The notes beneath the pieces were generated by a model. It saw only the letters and a list, made by a program, of their open reading frames with translations. It did not search any database and was not told the origin of the DNA. Shown piece by piece: positions 9,122 to 17,432 of a stretch of 64,000 nt of DNA (position 1 is its first letter; each line of letters starts with the position of its first letter). The position numbers and the translations under genes were made by a program. The DNA comes from Oscillospiraceae bacterium (lineage in GTDB: Bacteria; Bacillota; Clostridia; Oscillospirales; Oscillospiraceae), in contig SVLV01000002.1 in NCBI GenBank assembly GCA_015067765.1, positions 1 to 64,000 of the forward strand, written 5' to 3'.

Positions 9122-10048
9122 ATGCGCGTAATCGATCTGGAGAACATCAACCATGCCATGCAGAATGAGACCCATTTTGTGCTGCGCTGCGAGGAGGTTT
9201 TCCACGACAAGATCAGTTCTGCTGCGGCCAGTATTCTGACGGAGCGGCGAAAAAAACCGATCGTGGCATTGACCGGTCCCTCCGGTTCCGGTAAAACCAC
9301 TACGGCGATGCGCCTGCAGGAGTACCTGGAGAATCTGGGAGTAAAAGTCTGCCTGTTGAGTATGGATAATTTCTTCCTGCCGCAGGATCAGAGACCCCCG
9401 GAGGCGACGGACTGGGAATCTCCCTACTGCGTCAATATTGATCTGCTGATCGATACGATCCACCAGCTCAATGAGGGAAAAGAGGTACAGGTTCCCTGGT
9501 ATGATTTCCTCACCGGGAATACCGGCGGATACCGTACCATGCAGGGAGATCGGGATGCCATCATTATTGCTGAGGGCATCCACATGCTCAATCCTCTGAT
9601 CTTCGACCGACTGCGCAATGAGGCCACCGGTATCTATGTGGCACCCCGCACCCGAATCATCACCAATGATGACAAGATCGTGCGGCCCGATCAGCTGCGG
9701 GTAGCCCGTCGTCTGATCCGTGACTATAACAACCGTGGCCACTCCCTGCGTCAGACGGTGGAACGGGCCAGAAGCGTCAACCGCGGTGAGGTGAATTATA
9801 TTGCCCCCTTCAAGGGTAATGCGGACATCCATATTGACACCTTCCACGACTATGAACCCTGCATTCTGGCCAAATATCTCAATGAGATCCCCCAGTTCCG
9901 CGAGGAACTGACCGATGATTTCCTGGCAGAGCACGACCTGACCGATCTGATGAAGGTGGTGCACGGTGTGCCCTCGCTGCAGACCACCTATGTGCCCAAA
10001 AACTCTTTGATCCGCGAGTTTGTGGGCGGCAGCAGCTATTCGTACTAA
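9122..10048 (+). CDS. Uridine kinase / phosphoribulokinase family P-loop kinase
   Basis: The 308-residue protein has a short N-terminal extension of about 45 residues, then a Walker A loop (TGPSGSGKTTTAMR), an SMDNFFLPQ substrate-binding strand and the IIAEGIHML segment seen in uridine/cytidine kinases. The C-terminal part has conserved basic residues (VARRLIRDYNNRG). The family phosphorylates nucleosides or related small hydroxylated substrates; it is longer than classical Udk (about 210 residues), so the exact substrate is left open. A strong GAGGAGG ribosome site supports the start. It is followed after 32 nt by a cytidylate-kinase-like gene, and both end at the same terminator, so they form one operon. 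Confidence 0.8.
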   Translation: MRVIDLENINHAMQNETHFVLRCEEVFHDKISSAAASILTERRKKPIVALTGPSGSGKTTTAMRLQEYLENLGVKVCLLSMDNFFLPQDQRPPEATDWESPYCVNIDLLIDTIHQLNEGKEVQVPWYDFLTGNTGGYRTMQGDRDAIIIAEGIHMLNPLIFDRLRNEATGIYVAPRTRIITNDDKIVRPDQLRVARRLIRDYNNRGHSLRQTVERARSVNRGEVNYIAPFKGNADIHIDTFHDYEPCILAKYLNEIPQFREELTDDFLAEHDLTDLMKVVHGVPSLQTTYVPKNSLIREFVGGSSYSY

Positions 10049-10080
10049 CCACTTGTAGGACAGAGAGTGAGGAGAAAACG

Positions 10081-10698
10081 ATGACGAAAATCATTACTAT
10101 CAGCCGTGAGTTCGGAAGCGGTGGCCGTGAGCTGGGCAAGCGTCTGGCAGATGCGCTGGGAATCCCCTGCTACGACCAGGAGATCATTGAGATGATCGCC
10201 AAAGAGAATGGCTTTGATGCCAACTATGTGGCCAATATTTCGGAAAAGAGCATTGAGGCAGCCTATCCGCTGACCATCGGTCATCGGTTTGCCATGCCTC
10301 CCCTGCAGGTGATGGAGCAGCCCATCCGCGTGGTGGCCGCCCAGCGCCAGATCATTGAGAACTTTGGCAAGCAGGGGGACTGCGTGATCGTGGGCCGCAG
10401 CGCTGATACCATCCTCAGTGACCTGAATCCCCTGAATCTGTTTGTCTACGCAGACAAGGAGAGCAAGCTGGAACGCTGCCGGAAGCGTGCACCCGAGGGT
10501 GAGGATATGACTCCGAAGGAAATGGAGCGTATGATGCGTCAGATCGACCGCGACCGTGCACAGCACCATGAGATGTACAGCGATAACCGCTGGGGTGCCA
10601 AGGAGAGCTATCACCTGTGCATCAACACCTCCGGTAAGGAAATCAAGAAGCTGGTTCCCGGCCTGGTGGCCTTCGTAAAGGGCTGGTTTGGCGAATAA
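10081..10698 (+). CDS. Cytidylate kinase-like family protein
   Basis: The 205-residue protein begins with ITISREFGSGGRELGKRLAD, the characteristic P-loop version of the cytidylate-kinase-like family (Pfam AAA_33/Cytidylate_kin2 group), where GSGGRELG replaces a classical Walker A. GDCVIVGRSAD and a basic LID-like stretch (ERCRKRAPEG) follow. These proteins are common in Clostridia but are not the housekeeping Cmk, and the substrate is not established. It is co-transcribed with the upstream uridine-kinase-like gene and ends just before a strong terminator. Confidence 0.8.
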   Translation: MTKIITISREFGSGGRELGKRLADALGIPCYDQEIIEMIAKENGFDANYVANISEKSIEAAYPLTIGHRFAMPPLQVMEQPIRVVAAQRQIIENFGKQGDCVIVGRSADTILSDLNPLNLFVYADKESKLERCRKRAPEGEDMTPKEMERMMRQIDRDRAQHHEMYSDNRWGAKESYHLCINTSGKEIKKLVPGLVAFVKGWFGE

Positions 10699-10710
10699 AC
10701 AAAACAATAA

Positions 10711-10746
10711 AACAGGCCCGTATGCGCTACGCACGGGCCTGTTCTT
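10711..10746 (+). terminator. Intrinsic terminator after the two-kinase operon
   Basis: A 10-bp GC-rich stem (acaggcccgt / acgggcctgt) with an 11-nt loop and a short T-rich tail. The next gene starts only 44 nt later. Confidence 0.8.
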
Positions 10747-10789
10747 TATCAAATATACCTTTAATTTCGGATGGAAACAGGGGAACCAT

Positions 10790-11584
10790 ATGAAGCTTAC
10801 CGTATTATGTGACAACAGCACCCGGGTGGATGCCTACTATCTGGCAGAGCCCGGAGTCAGCTATTATCTGGAGGATGGAGATCAGCGAATCCTGTTTGAT
10901 ACGGGATACTCCGACGTCTATGTGAAAAATGCGCAGGCACTGGGAATCGATCTGTCTCAGGTGACTATGGTGGTCTTGTCCCACGGGCACAATGATCACA
11001 CCGGCGGTCTGGCCCATTTCCCGGCAGAGGGAATTCCGCTGGTTGCCCATCCGGAGGTGTTCGGTGCGAAGGAGTATGAGGGAGAGAAGATCGGTTCTCC
11101 GCTGACACAGCAGCAGGCAGGAGAGCGGTTCCGATTGCAGTTGTCCCGGGAGCCGGTTGCTTTGACGGAGCGGCTGACCTTTTTGGGGGAGATCCCCCGC
11201 CTCCATGATTTTGAGGGACGCCGCCCTATTGGCCGCCGATTGGTGGAGAACGGTTGGGAGGCGGATCTGCTGCCGGACGATACGGCGCTGGCCTACCGCG
11301 GAGAGGAGGGGCTTTGGATCATCACCGGCTGCAGCCATGCCGGCATTTGCAATATTGTGGAGCACGCCAAAAAGGTCTGCGGTGAAGAGCGAATCTGCGG
11401 CATTGTGGGAGGCTTTCATTTGATGGAGGCAGATCTGCAGACCGAGGAGACCATCCGGCATCTGAAACGGCTGCGTCCCCGTTATATGCGGCCCTGCCAC
11501 TGTACCTGCTTCGCGGCCCGGGCAGCCATCCATCAGCAGCTGCCGGTACAGGATACCTGTGTAGGCGATGTGCTGGAACTGTAA
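10790..11584 (+). CDS. MBL-fold metallohydrolase
   Basis: The 264-residue protein has the metallo-beta-lactamase signature LSHGHNDHTGG near residue 65, a second metal-binding stretch ITGCSHAGICN and a third histidine in GGFHLME. The pattern resembles the MBL subgroup annotated as dihydropterin ribofuranosylaminobenzene phosphate synthase-like; that name says little about the true substrate. I chose the ATG at 10790 because the open frame upstream runs through a terminator hairpin, and CAGGGG lies at ribosome-site distance. It appears to be transcribed alone and ends at a shared terminator. Confidence 0.82.
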   Translation: MKLTVLCDNSTRVDAYYLAEPGVSYYLEDGDQRILFDTGYSDVYVKNAQALGIDLSQVTMVVLSHGHNDHTGGLAHFPAEGIPLVAHPEVFGAKEYEGEKIGSPLTQQQAGERFRLQLSREPVALTERLTFLGEIPRLHDFEGRRPIGRRLVENGWEADLLPDDTALAYRGEEGLWIITGCSHAGICNIVEHAKKVCGEERICGIVGGFHLMEADLQTEETIRHLKRLRPRYMRPCHCTCFAARAAIHQQLPVQDTCVGDVLEL

Positions 11585-11590
11585 TCATGC

Positions 11591-11625
11591 AAAACCCCTC
11601 TGTCCGGTGGGACAGAGGGGTTTCT
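11591..11625. terminator. Bidirectional terminator, MBL hydrolase / rhomboid
   Basis: A 14-bp stem (aaacccctctgtcc / gggacagaggggttt) between convergent genes, with T-rich sequence on the plus side. Confidence 0.85.
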
Positions 11626-11634
11626 TTGGATGGA

Positions 11635-12204
11635 TTATCTTCTGCGGCCCCGCAGGGAGAAACCGAAGATGATGCCGATCACACCGCCAATGATGTGGGT
11701 CAGCTGAGACACATTGTCGGTATTGAGCAGGCCGTCCGCCAATTCGCCGCCCAGATAGAACAGCACCACCAGGATCATGGTGAAGGGGATACCGCCCTTT
11801 TTCATTTCCGTGAAGGAGGACAGTACGATCATCATAAAGACCACGCCGCTGGCACCCAACAGGGCCGTGCCGGGGAAGAAGATGAACTGGACCAGACCGG
11901 TCACCACGGCAGTAACGGTGATGACCCACAGGAGGGTGCGGCTCCCGTATTTTTCCTCCAGGGCCGGACCAACCAGCAGGAGCAGCAGCATGTTGCCCAT
12001 ATAGTGGGCATAGCTGGAATGGCCCAGTACATGGCCAAAGAACCGGATATAAGTGCAAGGATCCGCCAGGGAGGCACGGTATACACAGAAGAATTGGGAA
12101 GTAGTGGCGCCGCCGGTAAATTCGCCCAATACCAGAGCAAGCAGGCTCAGGAAGGCGAAGGTCAAAACCACAGGGGCGTTAAAGCGAATCACAATTTTTC
12201 TCAA
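11635..12204 (-). CDS. Rhomboid family intramembrane serine protease
   Basis: Six hydrophobic segments carry the rhomboid features: HxxxN-like SSYAHYMGNMLLL, the catalytic serine in GASGVVFM, and the catalytic histidine in THIIGGVIG. Rhomboids cut within or beside membrane segments of partner proteins. I place the start at a TTG (12204), which has AGAGGA about 8 nt upstream. The in-frame ATG further upstream (12236) lies on top of the -10 box of a divergent promoter and would have no leader. The length from TTG is 189 residues, usual for minimal rhomboids. Confidence 0.82.
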   Translation of the reverse strand: MRKIVIRFNAPVVLTFAFLSLLALVLGEFTGGATTSQFFCVYRASLADPCTYIRFFGHVLGHSSYAHYMGNMLLLLLVGPALEEKYGSRTLLWVITVTAVVTGLVQFIFFPGTALLGASGVVFMMIVLSSFTEMKKGGIPFTMILVVLFYLGGELADGLLNTDNVSQLTHIIGGVIGIIFGFSLRGRRR

Positions 12205-12217
12205 GGTAAAAATCCTC

Positions 12218-12267
12218 TTTTCAAAATGAATTGATGCCATTATAATATGAATCACGAAAAAAGTAAA
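12218..12267. promoter_or_regulatory. Overlapping divergent promoters with interlocked -10 boxes
   Basis: Plus strand: TTTTCA (12218-12223), 17 bp, TATAAT (12241-12246). Minus strand: TTTACT (12262-12267), 17 bp, TATAAT (complement of 12239-12244). The two -10 boxes share four base pairs, so the EEP gene and the rhomboid gene would be served from one partly symmetric site. Confidence 0.6.
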
Positions 12268-12289
12268 CCAACGAGGAGATTTTTGTTTT

Positions 12290-13369
12290 ATGAAAAAAGC
12301 CGGAAAGATTGCGCTGCTCGTCCTGCTGGCGCTGGTGGTGGTCGTGGCGGCATATGTGATCTATGTGCTGACGGCATACCACCGTCTGGGAGACGGCCTG
12401 CTGGCCGCGGAATTTAATGCCAAACCGGAGGAATTGACCGAGGTGGCAGTGGATACCCCTTATACGGCAATGAGCTATAACATCGGGTTTGGTGCCTATG
12501 AGAGCGACTACAGCTTCTTCATGGATGGCGGAACGGAGTCCTGGGCATGGAGCGAAGACCGTCTGACAGAGAATCTGATGGAAATCGGTCAGCTGCTTCA
12601 AACGGCAGACAAGGATTTCTACTTCCTGCAGGAGGTAGACCGCGACTCCACCCGCAGTTACCATGTGGATCAGGTGAGTCTGCTCAACGGGTATCTGGGT
12701 GGGAGATCCACCATTTGGGCTCAGAACTATGATTCGCCCTTCCTGTTTTATCCCTTTACTCAGCCCCATGGGGCATCGGTCTCCGGTATCACCACGGCCT
12801 CCCGCTACCTGATCCATGATGGCCGGCGGGTGGAACTGCCCATTGAGGAGAGTCTCATGAAGCTGGTGGACCTGGATCGCTGCTACAGTAGCTGCCGTGT
12901 GGATGTGGCGGGTGGGGGAGAGTTGGTGCTCTATAATCTGCACCTGTCTGCCTACACCTCGGATGGGACCATTGCCGAAGAGCAGCTGAAGCTGCTGTTG
13001 GCGGATATGCAGAAGGAGTATGAGGCCGGAAACTGGTGTGTGGCCGGCGGTGATTTCAACAAGGATCTGTTGGGGAATTCCGAGGAGGTTTTCGGTTTGG
13101 ATGCGGGGGAGTACACCTGGGCACAGCCGATTCCCGAGTCGATGTTTACGGGACTGAATCTGCGGCTGGTGCCGCCTTTGGAGGAAACGACGCCGGTACC
13201 CAGCTGCCGTAATGCCGATGCCCCCTACCATAAAGATCAGTATGTGGTCACCGTGGATGGCTTTTTGGTCAGTGACAATGTGACCGTGCAGCAGGCAACG
13301 GTGGTGGACACGGGCTTTGCCTATTCCGATCACAACCCGGTGCAGATGACATTTTTGCTGAAGCGGTAA
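12290..13369 (+). CDS. Endonuclease/exonuclease/phosphatase family protein, membrane-anchored
   Basis: The 359-residue protein has an N-terminal hydrophobic anchor (about residues 5-27). It carries the EEP fold motifs in order: AMSYNIGFG, FLQEVD, the GGDFN strand near residue 250 and SDHNPVQM at the C terminus. EEP members cut phosphodiester bonds in nucleic acids, phospholipids or inositol phosphates; the membrane anchor and the extracellular-type loop content favour a surface-exposed hydrolase such as a nuclease or sphingomyelinase-like enzyme, but the substrate is not determined. AGGAG precedes the ATG. It ends at its own terminator. Confidence 0.82.
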   Translation: MKKAGKIALLVLLALVVVVAAYVIYVLTAYHRLGDGLLAAEFNAKPEELTEVAVDTPYTAMSYNIGFGAYESDYSFFMDGGTESWAWSEDRLTENLMEIGQLLQTADKDFYFLQEVDRDSTRSYHVDQVSLLNGYLGGRSTIWAQNYDSPFLFYPFTQPHGASVSGITTASRYLIHDGRRVELPIEESLMKLVDLDRCYSSCRVDVAGGGELVLYNLHLSAYTSDGTIAEEQLKLLLADMQKEYEAGNWCVAGGDFNKDLLGNSEEVFGLDAGEYTWAQPIPESMFTGLNLRLVPPLEETTPVPSCRNADAPYHKDQYVVTVDGFLVSDNVTVQQATVVDTGFAYSDHNPVQMTFLLKR

Positions 13370-13373
13370 CAAA

Positions 13374-13420
13374 GCAGGCAGACTTTCGGATGATTATTTT
13401 CCGGAAGTCTGCCTTTCTTT
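13374..13420 (+). terminator. Intrinsic terminator after the EEP gene
   Basis: A long stem (aggcagactttcgga / tccggaagtctgcct, with one mismatch) followed by TTTCTTTT. Confidence 0.85.
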
Positions 13421-13461
13421 TGGCGGAAAAACAAAAATTTTTTAAGAGTGAGAAAAAAGTA

Positions 13462-13490
13462 TTGCATTGCGAGAAAAACTGTGATAGGAT
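13462..13490 (+). promoter_or_regulatory. Promoter of the glycine-riboswitch transcript
   Basis: TTGCAT, 17 bp, TAGGAT, with a TGA directly before the -10 box that makes it an extended -10 promoter. Confidence 0.55.
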
Positions 13491-13529
13491 GACCGTGTCA
13501 AGTGAATAGGCCCGATGAACTGTTCAGAA

Positions 13530-13699
13530 TGAAAAGACTGAGCAGGGAGGGAACTCTGGAGAATCCCATTAAATTGGGTGCCGAAGGTGCAAGATTGTGG
13601 AAGCAATCGAATCTCTCAGGCAAAAGGACGGAGAAAGCAGGAGTTTCCTGCAGTCTGTATTTTCCGGAGTTGCTGATTTCAGTGACTCTTATTTTTTTC
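13530..13699 (+). ncRNA. Glycine riboswitch with a terminator platform
   Basis: The core shows glycine-aptamer consensus elements: GGAGAATCCC, GCCGAAGGTGCAA and CTCTCAGGCAAAAGGAC. Only one full aptamer is seen. A closing helix (13536-13546 with 13647-13655) encloses it, the arrangement expected of a singleton aptamer with a reduced second domain. It is followed by an intrinsic terminator (13667-13688, 10-bp stem with two G-T pairs, TT loop, then TTATTTTTTT). Placement ahead of a Na+/alanine-glycine symporter is a classic context. An ON switch, where glycine prevents termination, is likely but the antiterminator helix was not resolved. Confidence 0.88.
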
Positions 13700-13718
13700 G
13701 TAAAAAGGAGAAAAGACT

Positions 13719-15140
13719 ATGTTCCAGGCAATTGAAAACGCATTATACCCCATTGTATGTGACATTAACAGCTACGTATCTAACTATGTGCTGGTGTTCC
13801 TGCTGGTGGCAGTGGGCCTTTGGTTCTCCATTCGCACCCGCTTCGTGCAGGTCCGTTGCTTTGGCGAAGGTATGAAGAAGGTCTTCGGTAACATCTCTCT
13901 GCGCGGTAAGAAGCAGGAGTCCGGTATGACCTCCTTCCAGGCTCTGGCAACTGCCATTGCCGCTCAGGTCGGTACCGGTAACATCGTGGGCGCATCCGGT
14001 GCTATCCTCACCGGTGGCCCCGGTGCCATCTTCTGGATGTGGGTCATTGCCTTCTTCGGTATGGCCACCATCTATGCGGAGGCTACGCTGGCCCAGAAGA
14101 CCCGTATTGTGGATGCTGACGGCAATGTTAAGGGCGGCCCCGTGTATTACATCACCACCGCTTTCAAGGGCGGCTTCGGTAAGTTCCTGGCCGGCTTCTT
14201 TGCCGTAGCTATCGTGCTGGCTTTGGGTTTCATGGGCTGCATGGTGCAGTCTAACTCCATCGGTGAGGCCTTCAATACCGCTTTCGGCATCCCCACCTGG
14301 ATTGTGGGCGTTGTGCTGGTGGCTATCTGCGCAGTCATCTTCCTGGGCGGCGTGCAGCGCCTGGCTTCCGTTACCGAGAAAATCGTGCCTATCATGGCCT
14401 GCATCTTCCTGCTGGGCGGCCTCATCGTGCTGATCGCCCGCATCCAGTATCTCCCCGCAACCTTCGGCATGATCTTCCAGTATGCATTCCAGCCTCAGGC
14501 TATCATCGGCGGCGGCTTCGGTGCTGCCATCAAGGCTGCTATTTCTCAGGGTGCTAAGCGCGGCCTGTTCTCCAACGAGGCCGGTATGGGTTCTACTCCC
14601 CATGCACATGCTCAGGCCAATGTGGAGAAGCCTCACGATCAGGGAGATGTGGCGATGGTTGGTGTGTTTATCGATACCTTCGTGGTGCTGACCCTCAATG
14701 CGTTGGTCATCATCTCTACTCTGTATACCGAGGGTGGTCCTTTGGCTGAATGCGGCGCTGCTGCTGCCAGCACGGTCATCACCAAGACGAATCTGGCCCA
14801 GACCGCATTCGGCGTGGTCTTCGGCGAGCAGTTCGGTGCTATTTTCGTGGCTATCTGCCTGTTCTTCTTTGCCTTCTCCACCGTGCTGAGCTGGAACCTG
14901 TTTGGTAAGATCAACGCCAACTACCTGTTCGGCAAGAAGAACCCCAAGCGCTGCACCATTATCTACAGTGTGATCGCTCTGGTGTTTGTCTTTGTGGGTA
15001 CTATGGTCAGCAACAATCTGGTTTGGGAACTGACGGATATGTTCAACTATTTGATGGTCCTGCCCAATGCCATCGCCTTGTTTGCTTTGACCGGCATCGT
15101 GGTGAAGTGCGCCAAGAATAAAGAAAAACTCTCGAAATAA
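13719..15140 (+). CDS. Alanine/glycine:cation symporter family protein (AgcS)
   Basis: The 473-residue protein has about eleven membrane segments and the AgcS family signatures: TSFQALATAIAAQVGTGNI near residue 70 and GAKRGLFSNEAGMGSTPHAH near residue 275. The family couples uptake of alanine or glycine to Na+ or H+. The start has AAAGGAG at ribosome distance. It sits directly behind a glycine riboswitch, which strongly suggests glycine as substrate or effector. Codon use is strongly biased to CTG, GGC and ATC, as in the highly expressed genes of this window. A GC-rich terminator follows. Confidence 0.93.
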   Translation: MFQAIENALYPIVCDINSYVSNYVLVFLLVAVGLWFSIRTRFVQVRCFGEGMKKVFGNISLRGKKQESGMTSFQALATAIAAQVGTGNIVGASGAILTGGPGAIFWMWVIAFFGMATIYAEATLAQKTRIVDADGNVKGGPVYYITTAFKGGFGKFLAGFFAVAIVLALGFMGCMVQSNSIGEAFNTAFGIPTWIVGVVLVAICAVIFLGGVQRLASVTEKIVPIMACIFLLGGLIVLIARIQYLPATFGMIFQYAFQPQAIIGGGFGAAIKAAISQGAKRGLFSNEAGMGSTPHAHAQANVEKPHDQGDVAMVGVFIDTFVVLTLNALVIISTLYTEGGPLAECGAAAASTVITKTNLAQTAFGVVFGEQFGAIFVAICLFFFAFSTVLSWNLFGKINANYLFGKKNPKRCTIIYSVIALVFVFVGTMVSNNLVWELTDMFNYLMVLPNAIALFALTGIVVKCAKNKEKLSK

Positions 15141-15150
15141 AAAGAGAATG

Positions 15151-15188
15151 ATCCGCCGCGTTGCTTAGCAACGCGGCGGATTTTTTCT
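15151..15188 (+). terminator. Intrinsic terminator after the AgcS gene
   Basis: A perfect 14-bp stem (atccgccgcgttgc with its complement, TTA loop) followed by a run of T. Confidence 0.93.
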
Positions 15189-15221
15189 TTCATATATGAG
15201 ATAAAATTTTCGAAAAAAGTG

Positions 15222-15250
15222 TTGACAAATCACAAAAGATGTACTATACT
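15222..15250 (+). promoter_or_regulatory. Promoter of tRNA-Ala
   Basis: Perfect TTGACA, 17 bp, TATACT; one of the strongest promoters in the window. Confidence 0.85.
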
Positions 15251-15287
15251 GAGCAAGTCGCTGGTGATTGGCACGAGACAACTGAAT

Positions 15288-15363
<76 letters not shown>

Positions 15364-15367
15364 AACA

Positions 15368-15406
15368 GAAACCTTGAAAACCTTGTGTTTTCAAGGTTTT
15401 TCTGTT
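15368..15406 (+). terminator. Terminator of tRNA-Ala
   Basis: An 11-bp stem (aaccttgaaaa / ttttcaaggtt) with a 7-nt loop followed by TTTCTGTTTTT. Confidence 0.85.
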
Positions 15407-15478
15407 TTTCGGGGTGTGCCAATGTTCCGCGCGGAACAGGGGTGACTGGAACGCTGACTGGAACGGCTTTGAGTTTGT

Positions 15479-15922
15479 TTAGTCCATTTGGTCTCGTTCA
15501 GTTTTCTCTCTTGCGAAAGCCTCACTGAACTTTTTGATTGCTGCCTGTCTGATGGACTCTTGCACATGCAGGTAATGCTGAGTCATATCAATGTCGGCGT
15601 GGCCTACGATGCTCTGGATGGTCGCCAGATCGACGCCAAGGGCCTGCATCTGCGACACATAGGTGTGTCTGCAGCTATGAGGAGTCAAGACTCTTACTTC
15701 CGGAATCTTCTCGAGCTCTTCTTTGAATTTGTCTCTGAAGTAGGTCGGGTTACACGGAGAGTCGATCTTCTTTACTTCCCATATGTACTTTTTTGGGGTC
15801 TCCCTAAGATTGATAGCACAGTACCGAACATTCTCCGGAACGGGGATGGTTCTGTAACTGTCTCTGGACTTGGGAGCACCCACCATTACGGTGCCCTTTA
15901 CGAGATTGATTGCTTGACATAC
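15479..15922 (-). pseudogene. C-terminal fragment of a tyrosine recombinase (phage/ICE integrase)
   Basis: The open frame keeps only the C-terminal catalytic part. HSCRHTYVSQ supplies the His-x-x-Arg pair, IVGHADI the next His, and QHYLHV the nucleophilic Tyr. The N-terminal SAM-like DNA-binding domain and the first catalytic Arg are missing. Residues recognisable as integrase (KGTVMVGAPKSRDSYRTIP) continue upstream of the first ATG until an in-frame stop at 15923, after which no integrase is seen in any frame. It lies next to tRNA-Ala and runs towards it, the usual position of an integrase at its attachment site. I read it as the remnant of a deleted integrative element. Confidence 0.8.
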
Positions 15923-16065
15923 TTAATGCGCAAGAAGCATTATGCTGACGAATATGGGCGTACCGGATACTTTGCAGCGGTAAACAAGGGGAGTCTGTTT
16001 GCCTTTGCAATCGACGGGAAAGATGTTGGAAGTTTCGTCCTGTAAAGATAAGAGGAGAACCACAC

Positions 16066-16389
16066 ATGGCAAAGAAGATCATTCGAAGCATCCCTGGCTT
16101 TTTTGGGACAACGATCCATCGTGACAGTCGTGGGCATGTGGTAGGCGGGAGTGTGCCGGGTTTGTTTGGCACAACGATTCATAAGGATGCCAAGGGCAAG
16201 GTTATTGGAAAGAGTTCTCCCGGATTTTTGGGTACGACGATTCACAGAAACAAAAACGGGCAGATGGTAGGAAAGACCATTCCGGGTCTCGTTGGTACAA
16301 TGGTCTATCACGGGACAGACGGTACTGTTGGTCGTACGACTCCTGGTATTTTTGGGGGAGAGATTACTGAATTTGATGTGAACGAGTGA
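16066..16389 (+). CDS. Small protein built of five 21-residue repeats, function unknown
   Basis: The 107 residues consist almost wholly of a tandem repeat with starts at Ser8, Ser29, Ser50, Thr71 and Thr91. The pattern is S/T-x-P-G-h-h-G-T-T-I-H-K/R-D/N-x-x-G-x-h-h-G, where h is hydrophobic; the fifth copy is partial. No signal peptide or membrane segment is visible, and the start is basic (MAKKII). The regular Gly and Pro positions suggest a beta-hairpin solenoid or a binding array. AGAGGAGA is well placed before the ATG, and a terminator follows, so it is a real gene. It lies directly beside the integrase fragment, in sequence poorer in GC than the flanks. I do not know its function. Confidence 0.75.
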   Translation: MAKKIIRSIPGFFGTTIHRDSRGHVVGGSVPGLFGTTIHKDAKGKVIGKSSPGFLGTTIHRNKNGQMVGKTIPGLVGTMVYHGTDGTVGRTTPGIFGGEITEFDVNE

Positions 16390-16407
16390 TTCTGTATATA
16401 GGTATTG

Positions 16408-16437
16408 GAAAGGCCCGGACATTTGTCCGGGCCTTTC
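16408..16437. terminator. Bidirectional terminator, repeat protein / PLP-enzyme operon
   Basis: A 13-bp stem (aaaggcccggaca / tgtccgggccttt, TT loop) between convergent genes. Confidence 0.88.
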
Positions 16438-16472
16438 TGGATAGTTTGAGAATGATAGATAGAATGCCGCGT

Positions 16473-17417
16473 TTATCGCTCGGCTTCCCAATCCTGTGCG
16501 AATAGTCCGCCGGCACCGCCGGTATGGACGAACAGAACATTATCCTCCGGTTTGTAGAAACCTTCCCGTGCACGACGCACCAAGCCTGCAAAAGCTTTTC
16601 CTGTGTAACAGGTGTCCAGGACGATACCTTCCAGTTCCATCATCATCTTGATGGCTTCGTTCCCTTCAGCAGAGGGGATGGAATAACCTGGGCCCCACAT
16701 TGCCATCAGATCAGGAAAGGGGATCTCAACAGAAATATTCAGCAGTTCTGCGGCCTCATTCATCAGTTGCGGGACAATCCTATCGAAGGAGTCGTCATCC
16801 ACCATGGAGCACATGACTTTCGTTTCAGGGAGATGCAGCTTTGCACCCAGCGTACATCCTGCCGCAGTTCCGCCGGAGCCGCAGGCACAGACCAAGTGAT
16901 CGAAGTGGACACCAGCGGCCGCAATTTCCTTCATGCAATCAATATATCCCAGAGTTCCTAAGGCATTGGAACCACCGCATGGAATCTTATATACCTTGCG
17001 GCCAAGCTCTTTGCCGATCCGATCCATTTCCTGATAAATATCATCGTAGCTGTCCGTATCCATATAGCGGACCTCGATGCCCATCAGATGATTCAGGACC
17101 TGATTTCCTTTTCGGGCAGTGATGCCCCGTTTCTTCAACAGCAGGATGCAGTCCAAACCAAGTTTCCGTACGCAGGCGGCGGTCAGCATTGCGTGATTGC
17201 TCTGCGCCTGACCGGTGGTCATGACAAGGTCATAGCCCTGTTTTTTGGCATCATACAGCAGATATTCCAGCTTTCGGACTTTGTTGCCGCCCAGAGCGAC
17301 ACCGCACAAATCATCGCGCTTGATCCAAATGTTTGTACCCAACTCGCGACTGATGTTGGGTAACCGATACATGGGGGTAGGAAACAATCCCAGAGACACC
17401 TTCTCAAAATGACGCAT
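16473..17417 (-). CDS. D-cysteine desulfhydrase / ACC deaminase family PLP enzyme
   Basis: The 314-residue protein is a fold-type II PLP enzyme of the D-cysteine desulfhydrase and 1-aminocyclopropane-1-carboxylate deaminase group. The PLP lysine is Lys46 in LGGNKVRKLEYLL. QSNHAM supplies substrate contacts and CGSGGTAAG binds the PLP phosphate. Likely reactions are D-cysteine to pyruvate, sulfide and ammonia, or a related beta/gamma-elimination. The ATG at 17417 has AGGAG 7 nt upstream; the ATG two codons earlier is too close to it. It is the last gene of a three-gene unit (methyltransferase, nitroreductase, this gene) with a 15-nt gap. Confidence 0.85.
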   Translation of the reverse strand: MRHFEKVSLGLFPTPMYRLPNISRELGTNIWIKRDDLCGVALGGNKVRKLEYLLYDAKKQGYDLVMTTGQAQSNHAMLTAACVRKLGLDCILLLKKRGITARKGNQVLNHLMGIEVRYMDTDSYDDIYQEMDRIGKELGRKVYKIPCGGSNALGTLGYIDCMKEIAAAGVHFDHLVCACGSGGTAAGCTLGAKLHLPETKVMCSMVDDDSFDRIVPQLMNEAAELLNISVEIPFPDLMAMWGPGYSIPSAEGNEAIKMMMELEGIVLDTCYTGKAFAGLVRRAREGFYKPEDNVLFVHTGGAGGLFAQDWEAER

Positions 17418-17432
17418 AATCATTCTCCTGTG

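Noticed and set aside
16085-16360. CRISPR-like or satellite repeat
   Set aside because: The 63-bp period is a coding repeat of 21 residues without separate spacers.
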